DNA of 64,000 nt from Parastagonospora avenae f. sp. tritici 18332-5 (GCA_022559985.1 JAFJTR010000001.1:620001-684000); one strand, 5' to 3'; shown: positions 1 to 12,645, counted from the first letter of the stretch. A program made the numbers and translations. The notes: generated by a model not told the origin, from the sequence alone.

Positions 1-2961
1 CGACCTGCTTCCTGGGTGTACCCCTTCCCTTGCCGCCCTTGTACCACAGTCATGGCTCGGCGTTTTACTGGTCGACCCCTAGATTGGTCCCAGAATGTTG
101 CTTGCACTTGCTATCTCCGGAGTTCTGAATTGAGCGAATTAATCTAGTACCATTTGGTAATCTTGTGGGAGGCTTTTCTCTGGCATTTTGACGTTGGCGG
201 CATGAAGATCATGCCAGGCACATTACTACGGCTCCACCACAAAAGCGACAGACTTGTTCGCATGCATTCATCATGCTTTGGCGTTTGATGCTTTATGGTA
301 GAACGAGCATATCAAGGGGCTTAATTATGACCTTTCCACATAGTGATGAGTACATATCACGCATCATCATCACAATATAGTACACGTATTCACACATCTT
401 CTTCTGTACATTTCATACCATCAATTCCCACTTAGCCGTGTCAGCACTTGCAGCCTCTAAAATAACCCTACAGTTTCCAAACTAGTCCTACAAGTCTCGC
501 CTATCTTAATTTACTACCTTATTGCTGCTATTCCAAGTCGCCGCGGTTCGTGCAATTAAGGTTCTTATCCCCAAGCCGGCGCGGGTTGCCTGAGTGGTTC
601 CGCCAGGTGAGCCACCCGCACTGTGGCGCTGCTGACACGAGAAGGGGGGGAAATTCACATGAGCATTCTCCAGCTTTGCGTATTAGGTAATGCAACCGAG
701 ATCGAGATCAACGCAACCCGTTGTGCGGCTGAAAGCTTTTTGCTTCTGCGCACGCTCCCAATGTCACACCAACAAGAACAGCGCGATGCCGCACGTCCAG
801 TTAGAGTACATTAACACGAAGCAAGCGCCAAGCTTTATATTTCAAAAAATAAACATAGCATGCAGTGATTTCCGAGAGATCTAGAGAACCCGGTTCACGG
901 AAATTTCTCGATGGCGCAAGATTGGGAAAGCAAGATTTGGTGCCCGGGATGCGGGGACTAGGTGTACTATACTTGATACTGCGGGCGGGCGCTTGTGTTC
1001 CCCGGGCCTCGGGCACGGGTGGGTGAAGATGCGGCGGTGGGTTGAAATGAGGTGTCAAGGTCGTGGAAGGGTAGCTGGAAGGCGGCGTGGGAACTAGAGA
1101 AGAGGACGATATCAAGAGAGAATGCACGTGCTGGTTGCTTGTATGGGCAAGGCGCATGCGTGTGGACCTCGTGCGCGTAGGGTGGAGTGGACGTCACGAC
1201 GAGAACGAGATTTTCAAACACGAGGCTTTTGGGCTCTGCGTTCTCGTGGAACATGCTCATCAGGTGATGGTGGAATTTCCTGTTTGGTGCGAGCGGGTGG
1301 GTGCGTAGCTTTTCTGGAGGCGTGATGCTCCCGACGTCAGCTCGAGCTCGTTCTGACCACACGACTGGGATGGTTTGATGGAAGGGTGTCTGGAAGAGGA
1401 AGATTTAGGCAGAGAAGCGGCACTGGTGAAAAACGGCTGGGTTGGAATGGGCCGTCGGCAGAAGCAAAACAGCTCGCCATTTGTGGTCGCCTTGGGTCCG
1501 ACTTCCAGGCGTCGAGGTATGTCATCCAAGAGTTACAATATGGTTCTCGAGATCTCCAATGCTGCTCTATGAAGCGGTCTGCAGGCGTCAATGTTCCAAC
1601 GTTCTTTCTCGTCTCCACACGAAAGAAGCAAACATGTCAGCTTGGTGACATTCGAGTGGCCTGAGAACAACGCATTTGTAACGAAACTCCAGGCAGGATG
1701 TCACCGTGGTAGGAATCGATGGCCTGTTACATTCTCACTCGTTCAAAAAAACGATTTTGTTGAACAATCCTTCAAGCACAGATCGCGCCATCGTCCTTGA
1801 CTCCTTCGCAGATCTACTCGTAACAACCTCGTAACAAGTCGGTGAAACTCTACACGGAGTACAAGCTCGTTCGCTCTCGAGCAACAGTGAGTCGTGACAT
1901 GACCTCGTGACAGATGTGCGTTGAGGTCGTGTGGAGCCACGCAGCGGAACCCTGAATCATGCCACCGACGATCTTCCTTCTTCCGTTCTCGACACAAAGG
2001 AAAATTTACATCGACACAGCATCACTGGACATTACAACTCGGAATCGAAAGCGCGCATATCAATACCAAGCTCACGACTGACAGATCTGACACGCCAATG
2101 CGCGAATCACTAGCCGCCAATTCCTCTCCCCATTAGTCCATCGCCACTGAGCCGCATCGCATGCACACTGTCGTGGCAGCCTAGCTGCAAATGAAGCCGT
2201 TGCAGCATCGCCAGGACGAGACTTGGCTTTCGATAGCGTGGAGCCTGCATACACGATATCTACAAGGCGAGACCCGGAAACCTGTGTTTTTGAGGATCTG
2301 TCTCCAGGGATTGAATGCAGGTTGTTCGTTTAGTGTTGTGGTGATGCATGCACACAGCCACCATGGGAATTTTGCCACTCGGGCGAATGGGCTGCGGTGG
2401 GATTATGTGACGACTTGATGTGTTTTGGGGTTTTGGTGGAGTGAATTCAGACTTTTTGTGATGTCTTGAGTGATGTAGTTTCAGTTCGTTATGATTTGCT
2501 TGACGGTAGAAGTGTACTGCTTTACAAGTTTTTGTAAAAGTCTCCTCAAGCTAATTGCGAGCTGAATTTGAAGGTTTTCTATGTTTGTCCTGGAAGTGGT
2601 TTTAACAATGCGACGCACCAGCCGTGCGCAAGAGATGCTGCTCAACTTACGACGGGCTAGAACAGGCCACAGTTGTATTATCGCTCTAAGATAGACCTCA
2701 TTAGTCGAATCGTAATCGTTTGCACTGGAATTCAGCTCGCAATCTTTACATGTTCAAAATACTGGCTGGATATGGAAGCCCTGGCTAGAGGTGTCACAAC
2801 TCTGAGATATATTACAGCTCCACACTGAGTGGAATATGGGTAGGTATTAAATATGATATATTAAGCTCCTGTCTAGTAGCATACCTGCTACCTTCTCTGT
2901 GGACAGACAGCCATGCTATTATTACAATTAACAATTAGGTAAGCCACTCATCTAGTTACAT
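1..2961. other. Intergenic, no supported gene
   Basis: Only short overlapping open frames on both strands, with no recognisable domain, no signal peptide and no consistent splice structure. A near-perfect hairpin with CTTTACAA/TTGTAAAG arms lies at about 2520-2540. I see no tRNA, rRNA or transposase signal here. Confidence 0.6.
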
Positions 2962-5092
2962 CTAACAGTCCTCCTCGACAATGCGGATGTTGTCAAAGTA
3001 CATCTTCTGAGCTGGAGCCCCAGATTCACATCGAGCCTGAAGCATCAGATCATATTTTTCATTGATACTTCTCGCCTGGAACCACGCCTTGTGTCTGGCC
3101 CACATGCCAGGTCCTGGGCGAGGGAAGTTATCAGGTTCCCATCTCTCAGAGCAGCGAGTATTAGGCATTTTGTTACGCGAAGTACCCTCCAGGAGACTCG
3201 TGGTCGCGAAGATCTAGCAGGAACGGTCAGCACATGTTTCGAACGGAAGAGAATGCAAAGAGCGCGGGATGCTGTCGAGTGACTTTAGGGCGACTTACGA
3301 CTCCTTGAGCGCCGCCGGGCCACATGATGGACTGATGGCAGTTTTTGTCGTTTTTTTGATTGTCGTGAGTGTACATGGTGCTGAATTCAACGCGGAACCA
3401 TTTGTTCGCGGCCGCGGCGGGGACGCCCTGATAGAGGTAGACGCTAGAGATGCCGCCTCCATTGTGGGAGAGTCGCAGCGACTTGGGACTGTTGTCGCCG
3501 AGATTGGCAATGCTAGGTGACATGGGGTTCCCATAACCCTGTTGAATCAGAAAGTCGTTGAGGTTGCCGTTCTCGAAACCCATGTTCACTCCCAGTGTCA
3601 TGCGGGGCCTATTAAAATTGATCGGTGAAGGTCATTGTGAGATTAAGAGGGGTATACGAACTGTGCAGCTATAGTGGTCATCGTAAGTTGAGTGGTAGTT
3701 GTAGTAGCGGTGGTTCGGATGACTGAGATTACGGTGGTGACGGCCATCGTGGGGTCGACGGAGGCTGTAGCGACGGAAACACTGGTGGAAACTCCAGTCG
3801 CAATCTTTGAGCATGCGCTCGAAATGCGAGATGCTGGCCATTCTGAGATGGGTGAGGGCGTCGCTTCAGCACGCTTCCTCAATGGCGCACGTGGAAGGGT
3901 AGTCGTGGCCACGGATGTCACAGTCACAGTCAACTGGACGACAGATGTAGTCAAGGAAGTAGCCGTTGATGTGACGGTGCTAGCACCCAGCGTGGTGGTC
4001 GAATGAACGACCGTGAAGGGAGGCTCATACGCGATGAATGAAGAGCAGAAAGCGCCGCCGTTGGCTTCCAAGTACTGCAGAGCGGCTTGCTCGGGAGTCT
4101 TAACCTGCCGGCCCGTCCACACATGGCCGGCGGGAGTGCCATTCCCATTGATTGCGTTCTTCATGTAGCAGGTTCCGTAGACGAATGAAACATCGACGCA
4201 GCCATCAGTACGATCACAAGCGTCCATGCAGAGCTCAATGGTAGCGGTGTCCAGACTCTGCATGTCTCCACCTGCGTAGTCGAGACCGCACTCAATCTTG
4301 TAGGACCCTCCGATCTTTGCAGTGTATGTTGCTCCATTGCTCATGTTGTCGACACATGAAATGGCGTTTGTGTTGGAGTCTTGACGGACGGCTGTCCAGA
4401 CCCAATCGGCCGTGACGAGGGTCGCAAGGCTGCGCTTGAGATAGCATGCGCCGTTGACGTAACTGGATACAATTGTAAGCGTTTGTGATTCGTGGAGTCG
4501 CATAACTCTGTACTCACGAGACATCGATGCACTCGTCGGTCGTGTCGCAAGCATTGATGCAATCTTCAAAGCGAGCTACACTGACAGACTTGAGATCGCC
4601 ACCAGCATAATCTTTCCCGCAGAGGATCTTGAATTTTCCATTGGCAGCCTCATAGATGCTGTTGTGGCTGGCCTTGTTCTCGCATGTAAGGCTGGAATCC
4701 TTTGGCGGCGTAGAAGGTGATGTGGAAGCACCTTGCTTCTTCGCAGTGGTCACAAGCGGAGCAGCTACAGCGGTCTTCGGATTGTTCTTCATGTAGCATG
4801 CATTGCCCTGGTATGAGACACTGATGCATCCATCAGTCTTGTCGCAGTCCAGAAGGCAAGCCTCGAAGGTATCGGCCGTGGAAGATGTCAGATCCCCCCC
4901 AAAGTAGTCGTTGCCACAAATGATGTCGTAAACGCCGCTAGGAGTTGAGAAGGTGAACTTCGAGTCTTGCTCCTTGCCTTCGCAGGTAGGCATCTCTCTC
5001 ACACGCTGCGGTTCAATTGCTACCGGCGTAGCTGATACTGGGGCACTGGCGAGCAGGCCGAGAGCCGCCAGGATGATAAAGGGAGCGGGCAT
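2962..5092 (-). CDS. Secreted PAN/Apple-like repeat protein with C-terminal CBM-like module
   Basis: Exon 1 (5092-4518) starts with a hydrophobic signal peptide and joins exon 2 (4462 down to about 3658) through a clean 55-nt GT-AG intron. Together they encode three PAN-like repeats, each with the pattern CGxDYxGGDx..FExCxxxCDxTDGCxxVS..ACYxK. A Thr/Ser/Val-rich linker containing a KR pair follows. A third block (3608-3299, intron, 3213-2962) encodes a beta-sandwich, CBM-like module opening with a GFENGxL motif and ending at TAG. The 3299/3213 intron joins cleanly (gtaagt/tag). The junction between exon 2 and the third block does not: the only donor (3657) is phase 0 and the only nearby acceptor (3609-3611) needs phase 2. 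PAN repeats usually bind carbohydrate or protein, so a cell-wall or secreted lectin-like role is inferred. The C-terminal block could instead be a separate or broken gene. Confidence 0.7.
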
Positions 5093-5241
5093 GTTGATTA
5101 GAAGTAACTGATGCTAGAGGAGGTAGAGACTGGTACAGATTTGATAAAATCCAAGTATTAGGGGTCGAAAGCCAGATAGAACGCTCTTGCGAACACAAGA
5201 CAAACACTGGAGCGATGCATTCTTGCTGTGCCTTCACCCCC

Positions 5242-5250
5242 GATATATAC
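5242..5250 (-). promoter_or_regulatory. TATA-like element upstream of the PAN-repeat gene
   Basis: An AT-rich GTATATATC element lies about 150 bp upstream of the ATG at 5092, on the same strand. Confidence 0.4.
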
Positions 5251-6634
5251 ATTCAGATAGCTCGTGCTCATCAGCTTCACCGTCGCTATTTAGTTCCATG
5301 GCTTTCAGCTTGAAAGGTCAGCCATGGTCTGAGTGCAGTGGTTTTGGCGTGATGTCGGCAGCCCCGAATGACACGATACAGAGCTTCCACGGGTCATGTG
5401 TATCGAGAAGCAGGGGTCGAGGCCCCAACATCCGGATTCGGCATACTCAGTGTTTGTTTAGACGGCAATTTTTCGCGAGATGAAGGTCAATGGCAGCCGC
5501 GGTGGTTGTGGCGCTTTCTGTGGCTGTCATAGTGCAGCTGAAGAGCGCTTGGTATTGGACTTGTCTGTGGTCTACGTACTAGAATAGTTAGTGGATCTGA
5601 ACACCCACATGGAGCACGATCAAGCTATGCCTGTTCCAGCTTCACTGATTAGCGTGAAGCCTTGCACGGCTGCAGGGGAAATTCAGCCATCTCAGCCAGC
5701 TTTCCCAAGAGCAAATCTACGACAAGTGTCCTTCACACGGACTGTATCGATTCTTCTCGCGTGCTCAATCAACCCACAGAGGGTGTTGAAGCCTTCTGTT
5801 GCTAGCTTCGCTTCAGATCGGAAGATTTCTAGATCTCCAGGTCTTCAGATTTTCCGAACGGTCCCATATGTACAAAGTTTAGACAGACCCGCCTCCCCCT
5901 ACCGTCGGCACAATGAATGCTCTCGAAGGACATCGCAGTCAGCTAGAAGAACCCAACGTACGAGCGCAGTAGGCCTCGATCAGATCGGTCAGCCGGCCTG
6001 GTACACTAGCCACTGGTACCGTCTTCCTACTCACGCAATGCTTTGCGGCCCTGAACTCGCCTACACAAACAAAGGGGTCGATGTCTTGGCGAGTGCTAAA
6101 GGCTAAGCCCAAAGCCCTCTTCAGCCCCTAAGGTTTGGCGGATCTGGGGTCATTCTATCTTCGCGGAGCTTTAGGGCTATACTTCGCAGGCTGGGCCATG
6201 AAAATGATTGCTAAGGGGGGGTGCAGAATATTGGTGGTGGACAACAACGAGCAGAACAGCACGTTAAGCGAAATTCCTTCGCACTACATAGGCAGCGTCA
6301 AACTATAGAAGAAATATTTTGATGAAAGGAGCTATTCAAGCGGCTCAGCATCCCGCCCTATACCTGACATCTGCTTAGTCATGTGTGGAATAACTGCACA
6401 GCTGCGCAACGGATAAGCAACTGCGGCACACCCAACCTTTTACACAGCATCAATGCGTCGCCTTATATCGTAGCAACTTCCATTCATTTGCTCAAGATAC
6501 AGCGCGTGCGCAAAATTAACATGTTGGTTAGTGTTGTGGTCGTGTCGCCAGCACATGTTTTGCCCCAACCACTACCACCACCAAAACCACCACCACGCAA
6601 ACAAATTGGCAAAAAAAGATAATTCAAGACGGGT
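5251..6634. other. Intergenic, no supported gene
   Basis: A 171-codon open frame on plus (5591-6106) has no domain, composition bias or splice context to support it. A short CCACCA-type simple sequence occurs near 6570-6600, and a seven-base A run at 6611-6617 serves the adjacent minus-strand tRNA as a terminator. Confidence 0.5.
6611..6617 (-). terminator. Pol III T-run terminator of tRNA-Asp
   Basis: Read on the minus strand, seven consecutive T bases follow the tRNA 3' end by about 18 nt, which is the usual RNA polymerase III stop. Confidence 0.7.
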
Positions 6635-6722
6635 CTCTCAGACGGGGAATCGAACCCCGGCCTCCTGCGAATTGTCTCTGCAAGGTGACAAGCAGAAATA
6701 CTGACCACTATACGATCTGAGA
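6635..6722 (-). tRNA. tRNA-Asp (GTC) with 16-nt intron
   Basis: The acceptor stem TCTCAGA pairs perfectly with TCTGAGA. The T arm is CGGGG-TTCGATT-CCCCG, and the anticodon loop is TTGTCA followed by C after removal of a 16-nt intron at 6670-6685, directly after position 37. The anticodon is GTC and the discriminator base G is the one expected for tRNA-Asp. The mature length is 72 nt. Confidence 0.93.
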
Positions 6723-7557
6723 CGGTGCTCCGAAGAGCAGATCTAATATTTTGATGGAAGGCTGGAAAATTACATTAAATATGAACACGGCGCAATTAGT
6801 TCCTCAAGGCGAAGAGAAGAAGAGATAGAGTGTTGGGCAGCTATTTGTGTGGCAAAGCGATCTGCTAGATCTGAGAGAAAATTTGCAGCGTGTGGGGTCT
6901 TAGACCGTGTGGAGCATCGGCGACGGAACAACATTGTTTGCACGCCAACACCTATCGGAGGCATGTTTAACAATTCGTCTCTGAACTCCTTCTCAGCAGT
7001 TGAAATGTTAACATTATTGTTTTGGCTTTGTTGTGCTCATGAGCAATTTCGGACAGTTCACTTTGAGATACACGACGTGACGCATCTATTATGTGGCATC
7101 CTCTAAACCATAGATGTACAATCAATCTTGCCAGATAGGAAAGAAAAAAGGAAATTGTACAAATTCGCATGCGCTATGAGCAATTTGCATTAGTAATGTG
7201 GGTGTAGCTTGTCAGTGTTGTGGGCGTTGCCTGGGCCCATCACACGCGATGACTCCACAAGCGCAATCCTGAATTGCTCCCATATCCCACATCGTCGCAA
7301 AATACTAAGACCAATGAAACACATCATGCGCAATCACTTTTGACGATTTCAAAAGCACGTCATGATCAAGGTAACGACAGTGTTTGATTGAGCCAAGACA
7401 TATACAAGGTGGCTAAGCTATATACAACTGAAAATCTCTTTGACAAGAATGCGCGTCGAGCAGCATTGCAGAGAAATGGTAGAAAGTAAAGTCGATTTAG
7501 CGAGAGTGTTGCTGGCGAACGAGCAGATGCTCCCCATCTCGTGCTATCTCCAGGTGC
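6723..7557. other. Intergenic, no supported gene
   Basis: AT-rich spacer. The open frames are under 90 codons and overlap on both strands without domain content. Confidence 0.5.
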
Positions 7558-8133
7558 CTATTCCTCCTTAGGGGTGGGGGTGGGCTTCGGTGGCTTGCCA
7601 ACGCTACCAGTACCGGAAGGCTTGGGAGGAGCCGAAGGATTGGGACGGATGGAGATGGTGAAGGAACGCGAGTGCCTGCGGTCTGCGTTAACATTTGTAC
7701 AGGCAAAGTACGGGCACTGATTTAAATCACTCCACAATTGGAGACCTATGGACAAAGATAGAGTTAACTTACGCTGACCAGGTGGGGACTGGAGGCTTGC
7801 CACTCGCGGACGGACGAGGCTTGCTGCTTTCAGAGGGGCGAGGCTTGTTGCTCTCCGAAGGGCGAGGGGCAGGGGAGCCAGATGGAGGTGGAGGGCGACC
7901 ACTGACAGATGGGCGGGGAGGAAGAGCCGATGGAAGAGGTGCGCCGGAGGGTGGTGGGCGCACGCTTTCGCTTGGCTTGGGAACACCAGAGGGGAGAGCA
8001 GTAGGCTTAGGCTTGTCTTGCGCCTGAGCAGCTGCAAGACTGGAATGGCGTTAGTGTGGGAATGTCAGTGATGTGATTGGTAGATAGGAACGCACCTGCT
8101 CATAGCGATGCAGAGAATGGTAGAGAACTTCAT
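7558..8133 (-). CDS. Small secreted proline-rich protein (140 aa)
   Basis: Three exons, 8133-8096, 8039-7773 and 7675-7558, joined by GT-AG introns in consistent phase (423 nt in total). The first intron interrupts the signal peptide, which starts MKFSTILCIAMS and ends in an Ala-rich cleavage region. The mature chain is dominated by Pro, Ser, Lys and Arg, with a short repeated unit of the form (N/S)KPRPSES. There are no cysteines after the signal peptide. Such chains are typically wall-associated or secreted disordered proteins. I recognise no specific family, and the function is unknown. Confidence 0.75.
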
Positions 8134-8215
8134 GATGTTGGCGTGAAGAGTATAGTTCGTTTGGCGAATGTAGTTGAGGTGCTTGTTGCAATTTAAGACA
8201 CTGCCGTGGTCTTGT

Positions 8216-8224
8216 CTTTATATG
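8216..8224 (-). promoter_or_regulatory. TATA box of the proline-rich secreted gene
   Basis: CATATAAAG read on minus, about 85 bp upstream of the ATG at 8133. This is typical spacing for a strongly expressed fungal secreted-protein gene. Confidence 0.55.
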
Positions 8225-10173
8225 CTTTTTGAGCAGCCGTAAAACGTGAATTGCTTGGCCATTGCGAAGTACATAGATTGGCGGATATTTGACCTCCGCT
8301 CGACCATGCTGCTTTCAGAAGTTCTGGTTAACAAGCAACTAATTCGGTACACTGACGCGATGAATGTGCTATGGCCAAGCATCCAGTGCACCATTCTCCT
8401 AGGGCGAACGGAGTGAGCACCTGTAGCCCATGGGGTAAAAGCTGGTAATTTACTCTAGCGAGTGGCACTAGAATTTCGCAAAGTGACTATACCATGAGAA
8501 GGCCCGGTTTTTGTGCCTGGAGTTGCGTCAGCAGCTGTGAAAGTCCAAGAGACGATCCCTGCAACGACGTCGGAAGAGGTCCTCCCAGGCCCTTTTGACG
8601 ATATACGAACCCCACCGATGAGGAGTCTAGGGCTTCTCTTCCGGTGGTATCATGGCTTGCCTTGATGATTGATCGATCGAAGAGGCCTGTCCCTGGATCG
8701 TACAGCGGATCAATCCCTAGGGGACGGGAACATATTGCTTTTTTGGCCACTGCAACGATAAAGTGTAATGACGCAGAGTGATTTGACAGGATCATGGCCC
8801 TCATGTTCTGACAAGTCGATTTTAGGTGTACGGCTAGATCCACAGACATTGCAGGTTGACAGCTGTAGAGGAACAAGACCAATCGCATTCAAAATGCAGC
8901 GGTGCGTGTACAAGGCCAGACTACCGCACAGAAACGCGTTCCTGCGCCTTAGCCATTTGAGATTGATATTGCAGATATGCGGTACTCATCACTGGGAGAA
9001 CGCAGGAGAAAGGTCCGACGCCACGGAAAGGTGCACTACGGGATGGATCCGTTGCAGTTGCTTTCCAAGATCGCTCGTCCAGAAGCATGCCCAGTCAAGC
9101 GCTCTGATTGGCGGAAGCTTGTGGTAAATCCAGGTATTTTGCGCGTGATTGACCAGGTATTGAGTGTGATACCAGATGGTTGGGCCCAATTCGATTGCGA
9201 ATCCAAGAAAGTCTTGTGTGAACAAGGCTCAAAGTATCTGCAAATGTAGACATAAGCTTTGACAAGCCTTGAGTCGATTACAATGTGCGTGAAAAGAGTA
9301 GGTAGTAAGGAAATTATGTCAATTAAATCACTATAGGAGTGCGGGGAAGTTGAGATCGTCATTATCCGGGGTAGATTGTGTTGGGCGTGTAGCAGAGCTC
9401 ATTAACATGTTACAGACCCTTGCAGATTGATCTTTTGTGATGGCGGTCTTCTGTAAAATACCGCGACCATCAATCGCGTAGCTGAATTCAGGCACCGGAT
9501 GGTAGGAAGATGCTTTCAAGTCCGATTTTGCCTGACCCTCGAAGCCGAGATTGAGCAGTATGAAGGAGAGCGCATAGGCCATGAACTTCGTGTCGGTGAA
9601 GTGGAACGCAAGTTCCTTGGCGTATATGCACATCTATCACGTCTGGAATTTCGTACATTGGATCAAGATCACCTCATTTCGCGCGAGTCTGTCGCGTACT
9701 ACGTCGTTGGAACAGGGTGGGGAAGTCGCGGAAGGCACGTGTGAGGCATTGGAAGCCAAGATGCGATGCACTTTCAAAAGAAAAGAAGCTGGGAGGGCAG
9801 AGGAAGGCTTGTCAGACTTGAGAGATGCTCCTAGATTGTGTAGGGTGGTATCGTCGGAGAATTGATGTCAAGGGTGTGAATTACCATCGTGGCAAAGCAG
9901 CTCAAGCACGTGTAAGCCAGACGGAAAGACTCTTGCGATAATGAACAGTTCATATAGCTGTACCAGGGGATAGGCCCAATGTATTGAGGTGTGTGTTGAG
10001 GTTGTAGTCGATGGTGTTGGAATCCATCTCGACTGAACCGCGATGAGCCCCGCCCCGCTTTTATTCTTAGTGCCTGGCAGAACCCCGGCTAGCACGCTTA
10101 GAAAAGTTCCTGTCGCAACTTTTGGCAGCGTGCGACGCTTGAGGAATAACGAACCCCACGACATTTACCGACA
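8225..10173. other. Mostly intergenic, with a weak candidate gene on minus (about 9334-10041)
   Basis: From 8225 to about 9300 nothing is convincing. Between about 10041 and 9334 several minus-strand frames look mildly protein-like: an ATG near 10035 starting MDSNTIDYNL, a block ending in VLELLCHDG, and a 100-codon block at 9633-9331. Plausible GT and AG sites lie between them, but I could not build one consistent model or recognise a family. Confidence 0.3.
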
Positions 10174-12419
10174 ATGGCTGGAATCAAGCGTAAATCCGAG
10201 GTGTCGAAACCTAGCGATACGAAGACGAAGAGCAAAAAGGCCAAGGTAGAAAAGAGCACATCCAAAAAGGAATCGAAGCACGCGGTGAAGCCAGCGAAAA
10301 AGTCGAAGAAGGCCAAAGAGGAAAGCTCTGACGACATCGAGGAGTCGGATACCAGCGAGCAAGAGAATGGCTTCTACGGCTTTTCCGCAAACGAAGATGT
10401 CGACATGAGCGACGCAGATAGCAGCGAAGAGGCAGAACCCATGGAGGACGTGAAGCAAAACGGCAAGGCGCATAAGCGCAAGTCAGACGACAACACAGCA
10501 GAGGAGAAGAAGCCTAAGGGCGATGGTGTGGACTCGAAACTGGCAGAGCTGAATTGTGCGTTGGCCAAATCTTCGTATATATCCGCGGCTAACACTTTGA
10601 CAGCAAACAACTCAAGAGAAGCGCACGCAAAACAAAAGGCCCTCGCGAAGGAGCGAAAAGCCGCGAAACCAAACGCCGACGTCATCGAGCGCTCGAAGAA
10701 GCTGTGGGAGAAACTCAGACTCAAATCGCACATTCAGAAGGACGAGAGGAAGGAGCTGGTCAAGGAGCTCTTTGAGATCATCGAGGGCAGAGTCAAGGAC
10801 TTTGTCTTCAAGCATGATTCTGTGCGCGTCATCCAGACGGCGATCAAATACTCGACCATGGAACAGCGGCGAATGATTGCGCGCGAGCTCAAGGGCGAGT
10901 TCAGGACTCTGGCGGAGGGCAAATACTCCAAGTTCTTGATCGCTAAGCTTGTTGAGAAGGGGTATGTAACCGCGATCTACTTCTCGAAATATTTACTGAC
11001 GGTCACAGTGACCCCGAGATCCGCGACTTGATCATCCAGGAGTTCTACGGCTTCGTCAAGCGCCTCATCAACCATCCCGAGGCTGCTTGGATCATGGACG
11101 ACATTTATAGAGCGGTCGCAACACCAGAGCAAAAGGCACGTCTTCTGCGAGAGTGGTATGGAGCCGAATTCTCCATCAAGGGACTCGAGGCAAAGGGCAC
11201 AGATAGCGCAGAGCTCTCCGTGATCCTGAAGGAGTCGCCAGAACGGAGGAAGCCCATCATGGACTACCTCGAGAACCAGATCAACTCGCTCATCCAGAAG
11301 AAGCTCACTGGCTTTAGCATGCTGCACGACGCCATGCTACAGTATTTCCTTGTCTGCGAACCAGGCACAGAGCAAGCGAACGACTTCCTCGAGCACCTGA
11401 AGCCCGACCCGACTCTGAAAGAAGGCGAAGAGGCAGACAACGTCGACCTCCTGAAGAACCTCGCCTTCACAAAGTCCGGCTCGCGACTCATGTCCCTCTG
11501 CTTCGCCTACGGCACCGCCAAAGACCGCAAGCTCTTTCTGCGCCCCTACAAAGACAACATCGAACTCATGGCCTACGACGTCAACGCCCACCACGTCCTC
11601 CTCGCCGCCCTCGCCGTCACCGACGACACAAAACTCTCCTCCAAATCCATCTTCGGCGAACTCCTCCCCACAAACGACACCCTCGCCGAGAAAGTCCTCA
11701 ACCTCGTCACCGACCCCCGCTCCCGCACCGTCCTGCTCTACCCCTTCGTGTCTGACGCGAAATGGGCCCTCGACGACAACACCCGCGAGCGCTTAGCCGA
11801 ACTCTACACCATCCGCCAGACGACGTCGAAGAAAGATCCCAACACACGCATGCACGAGGTCGCGAAGAACATCGAGCCCCAACTCCTGACCGCCATCACA
11901 GCACGCGCATCGGACTTCGCGTCCTTCGCCTTCGGCCTGCAATTCATCGGCGAAGTTCTCGTCGGCGCGCCGGACGTCGAGCCCGCGAAGCGACAAGAAG
12001 CCCTCACCGAAGTTGCGCGCCTCTCACAATCTATTCTCGATGCTACCGGCGAGGCGGCAAGCCACGGCAAGAACATGCTCAAGATGCTCGTGCAGGGCGG
12101 CAAGTTCGATCCCGCGACGAAGAAGGTTGTGGCTGTGCAGCCAGCGCTTGGATTCGCGGATCTGCTGTGGAGCGAGATCAAGGGCAGTGTGGTGCAGTGG
12201 GCGACGGGACAGGGCTCGTTTGTCGTTGTCGCGCTGACCGAGGCAGAGGGCTTCGAGGGCAAGAAGGACGTGCTCAAGGCGCTGAAGAAGGAGAAGAAGG
12301 CTTTGGAGGCGGCGGCAGGGCCGGCGAGGGAGGCGGGAGAGAAGAAGAAGGGGAAGAAGGGCGAGGCGCAGGGTCCGAGGGGGAATGCGGGCGCGAGGAT
12401 ATTACTGGAAAAGTTGTAA
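10174..12419 (+). CDS. PUF6: Pumilio-family nucleolar protein, PUF6/PUM3 type
   Basis: Two exons, 10174-10961 and 11009-12419, separated by a 47-nt intron (gtatgt...cacag), giving 732 aa. The first about 110 residues are Lys-rich with acidic Asp/Glu/Ser patches, as in nucleolar proteins. Pumilio-like helical repeats start near residue 175, with VIQTAIKY and KFLIAKLVEKG as typical repeat cores. A CPL-type C-terminal domain follows, then a Lys-rich tail. The family binds nucleic acid with little sequence specificity. It acts in 60S and 7S pre-rRNA processing, and in yeast also in ASH1 mRNA repression. The ATG context (acaATGGC) and the absence of an earlier in-frame ATG fix the start. Confidence 0.92.
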
Positions 12420-12645
12420 AGAGATAGGTTATGTGTGGAGCATTTCCATGGCGTTTCGGGAGATGCTGAAATGGTACATGTTAGGATGCTGCTAAGCAAT
12501 TTGTTTTCGAGAATATGAGTGAATGTTGAATATCTGATGTACATACTAAAACCGCTACTTTAAACGCTTGGGGATATACTTGCTTAGTCCAACCTTTTAC
12601 CAACCGAGAGCCAAAACGCCATGCAGACAAACACAGTGAGGAAAC

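Noticed and set aside
580..640. Possible tRNA-like GCGGGTTGCCTGAGTGGTT segment
   Set aside because: No pairing acceptor stem or T arm follows, so it is not a tRNA.
11762..12544. Long open frames overlapping PUF6 in other registers and on the opposite strand
   Set aside because: They arise from the GC-rich codon use of the PUF6 exon; Arg-rich or Ser-rich shadow translations.
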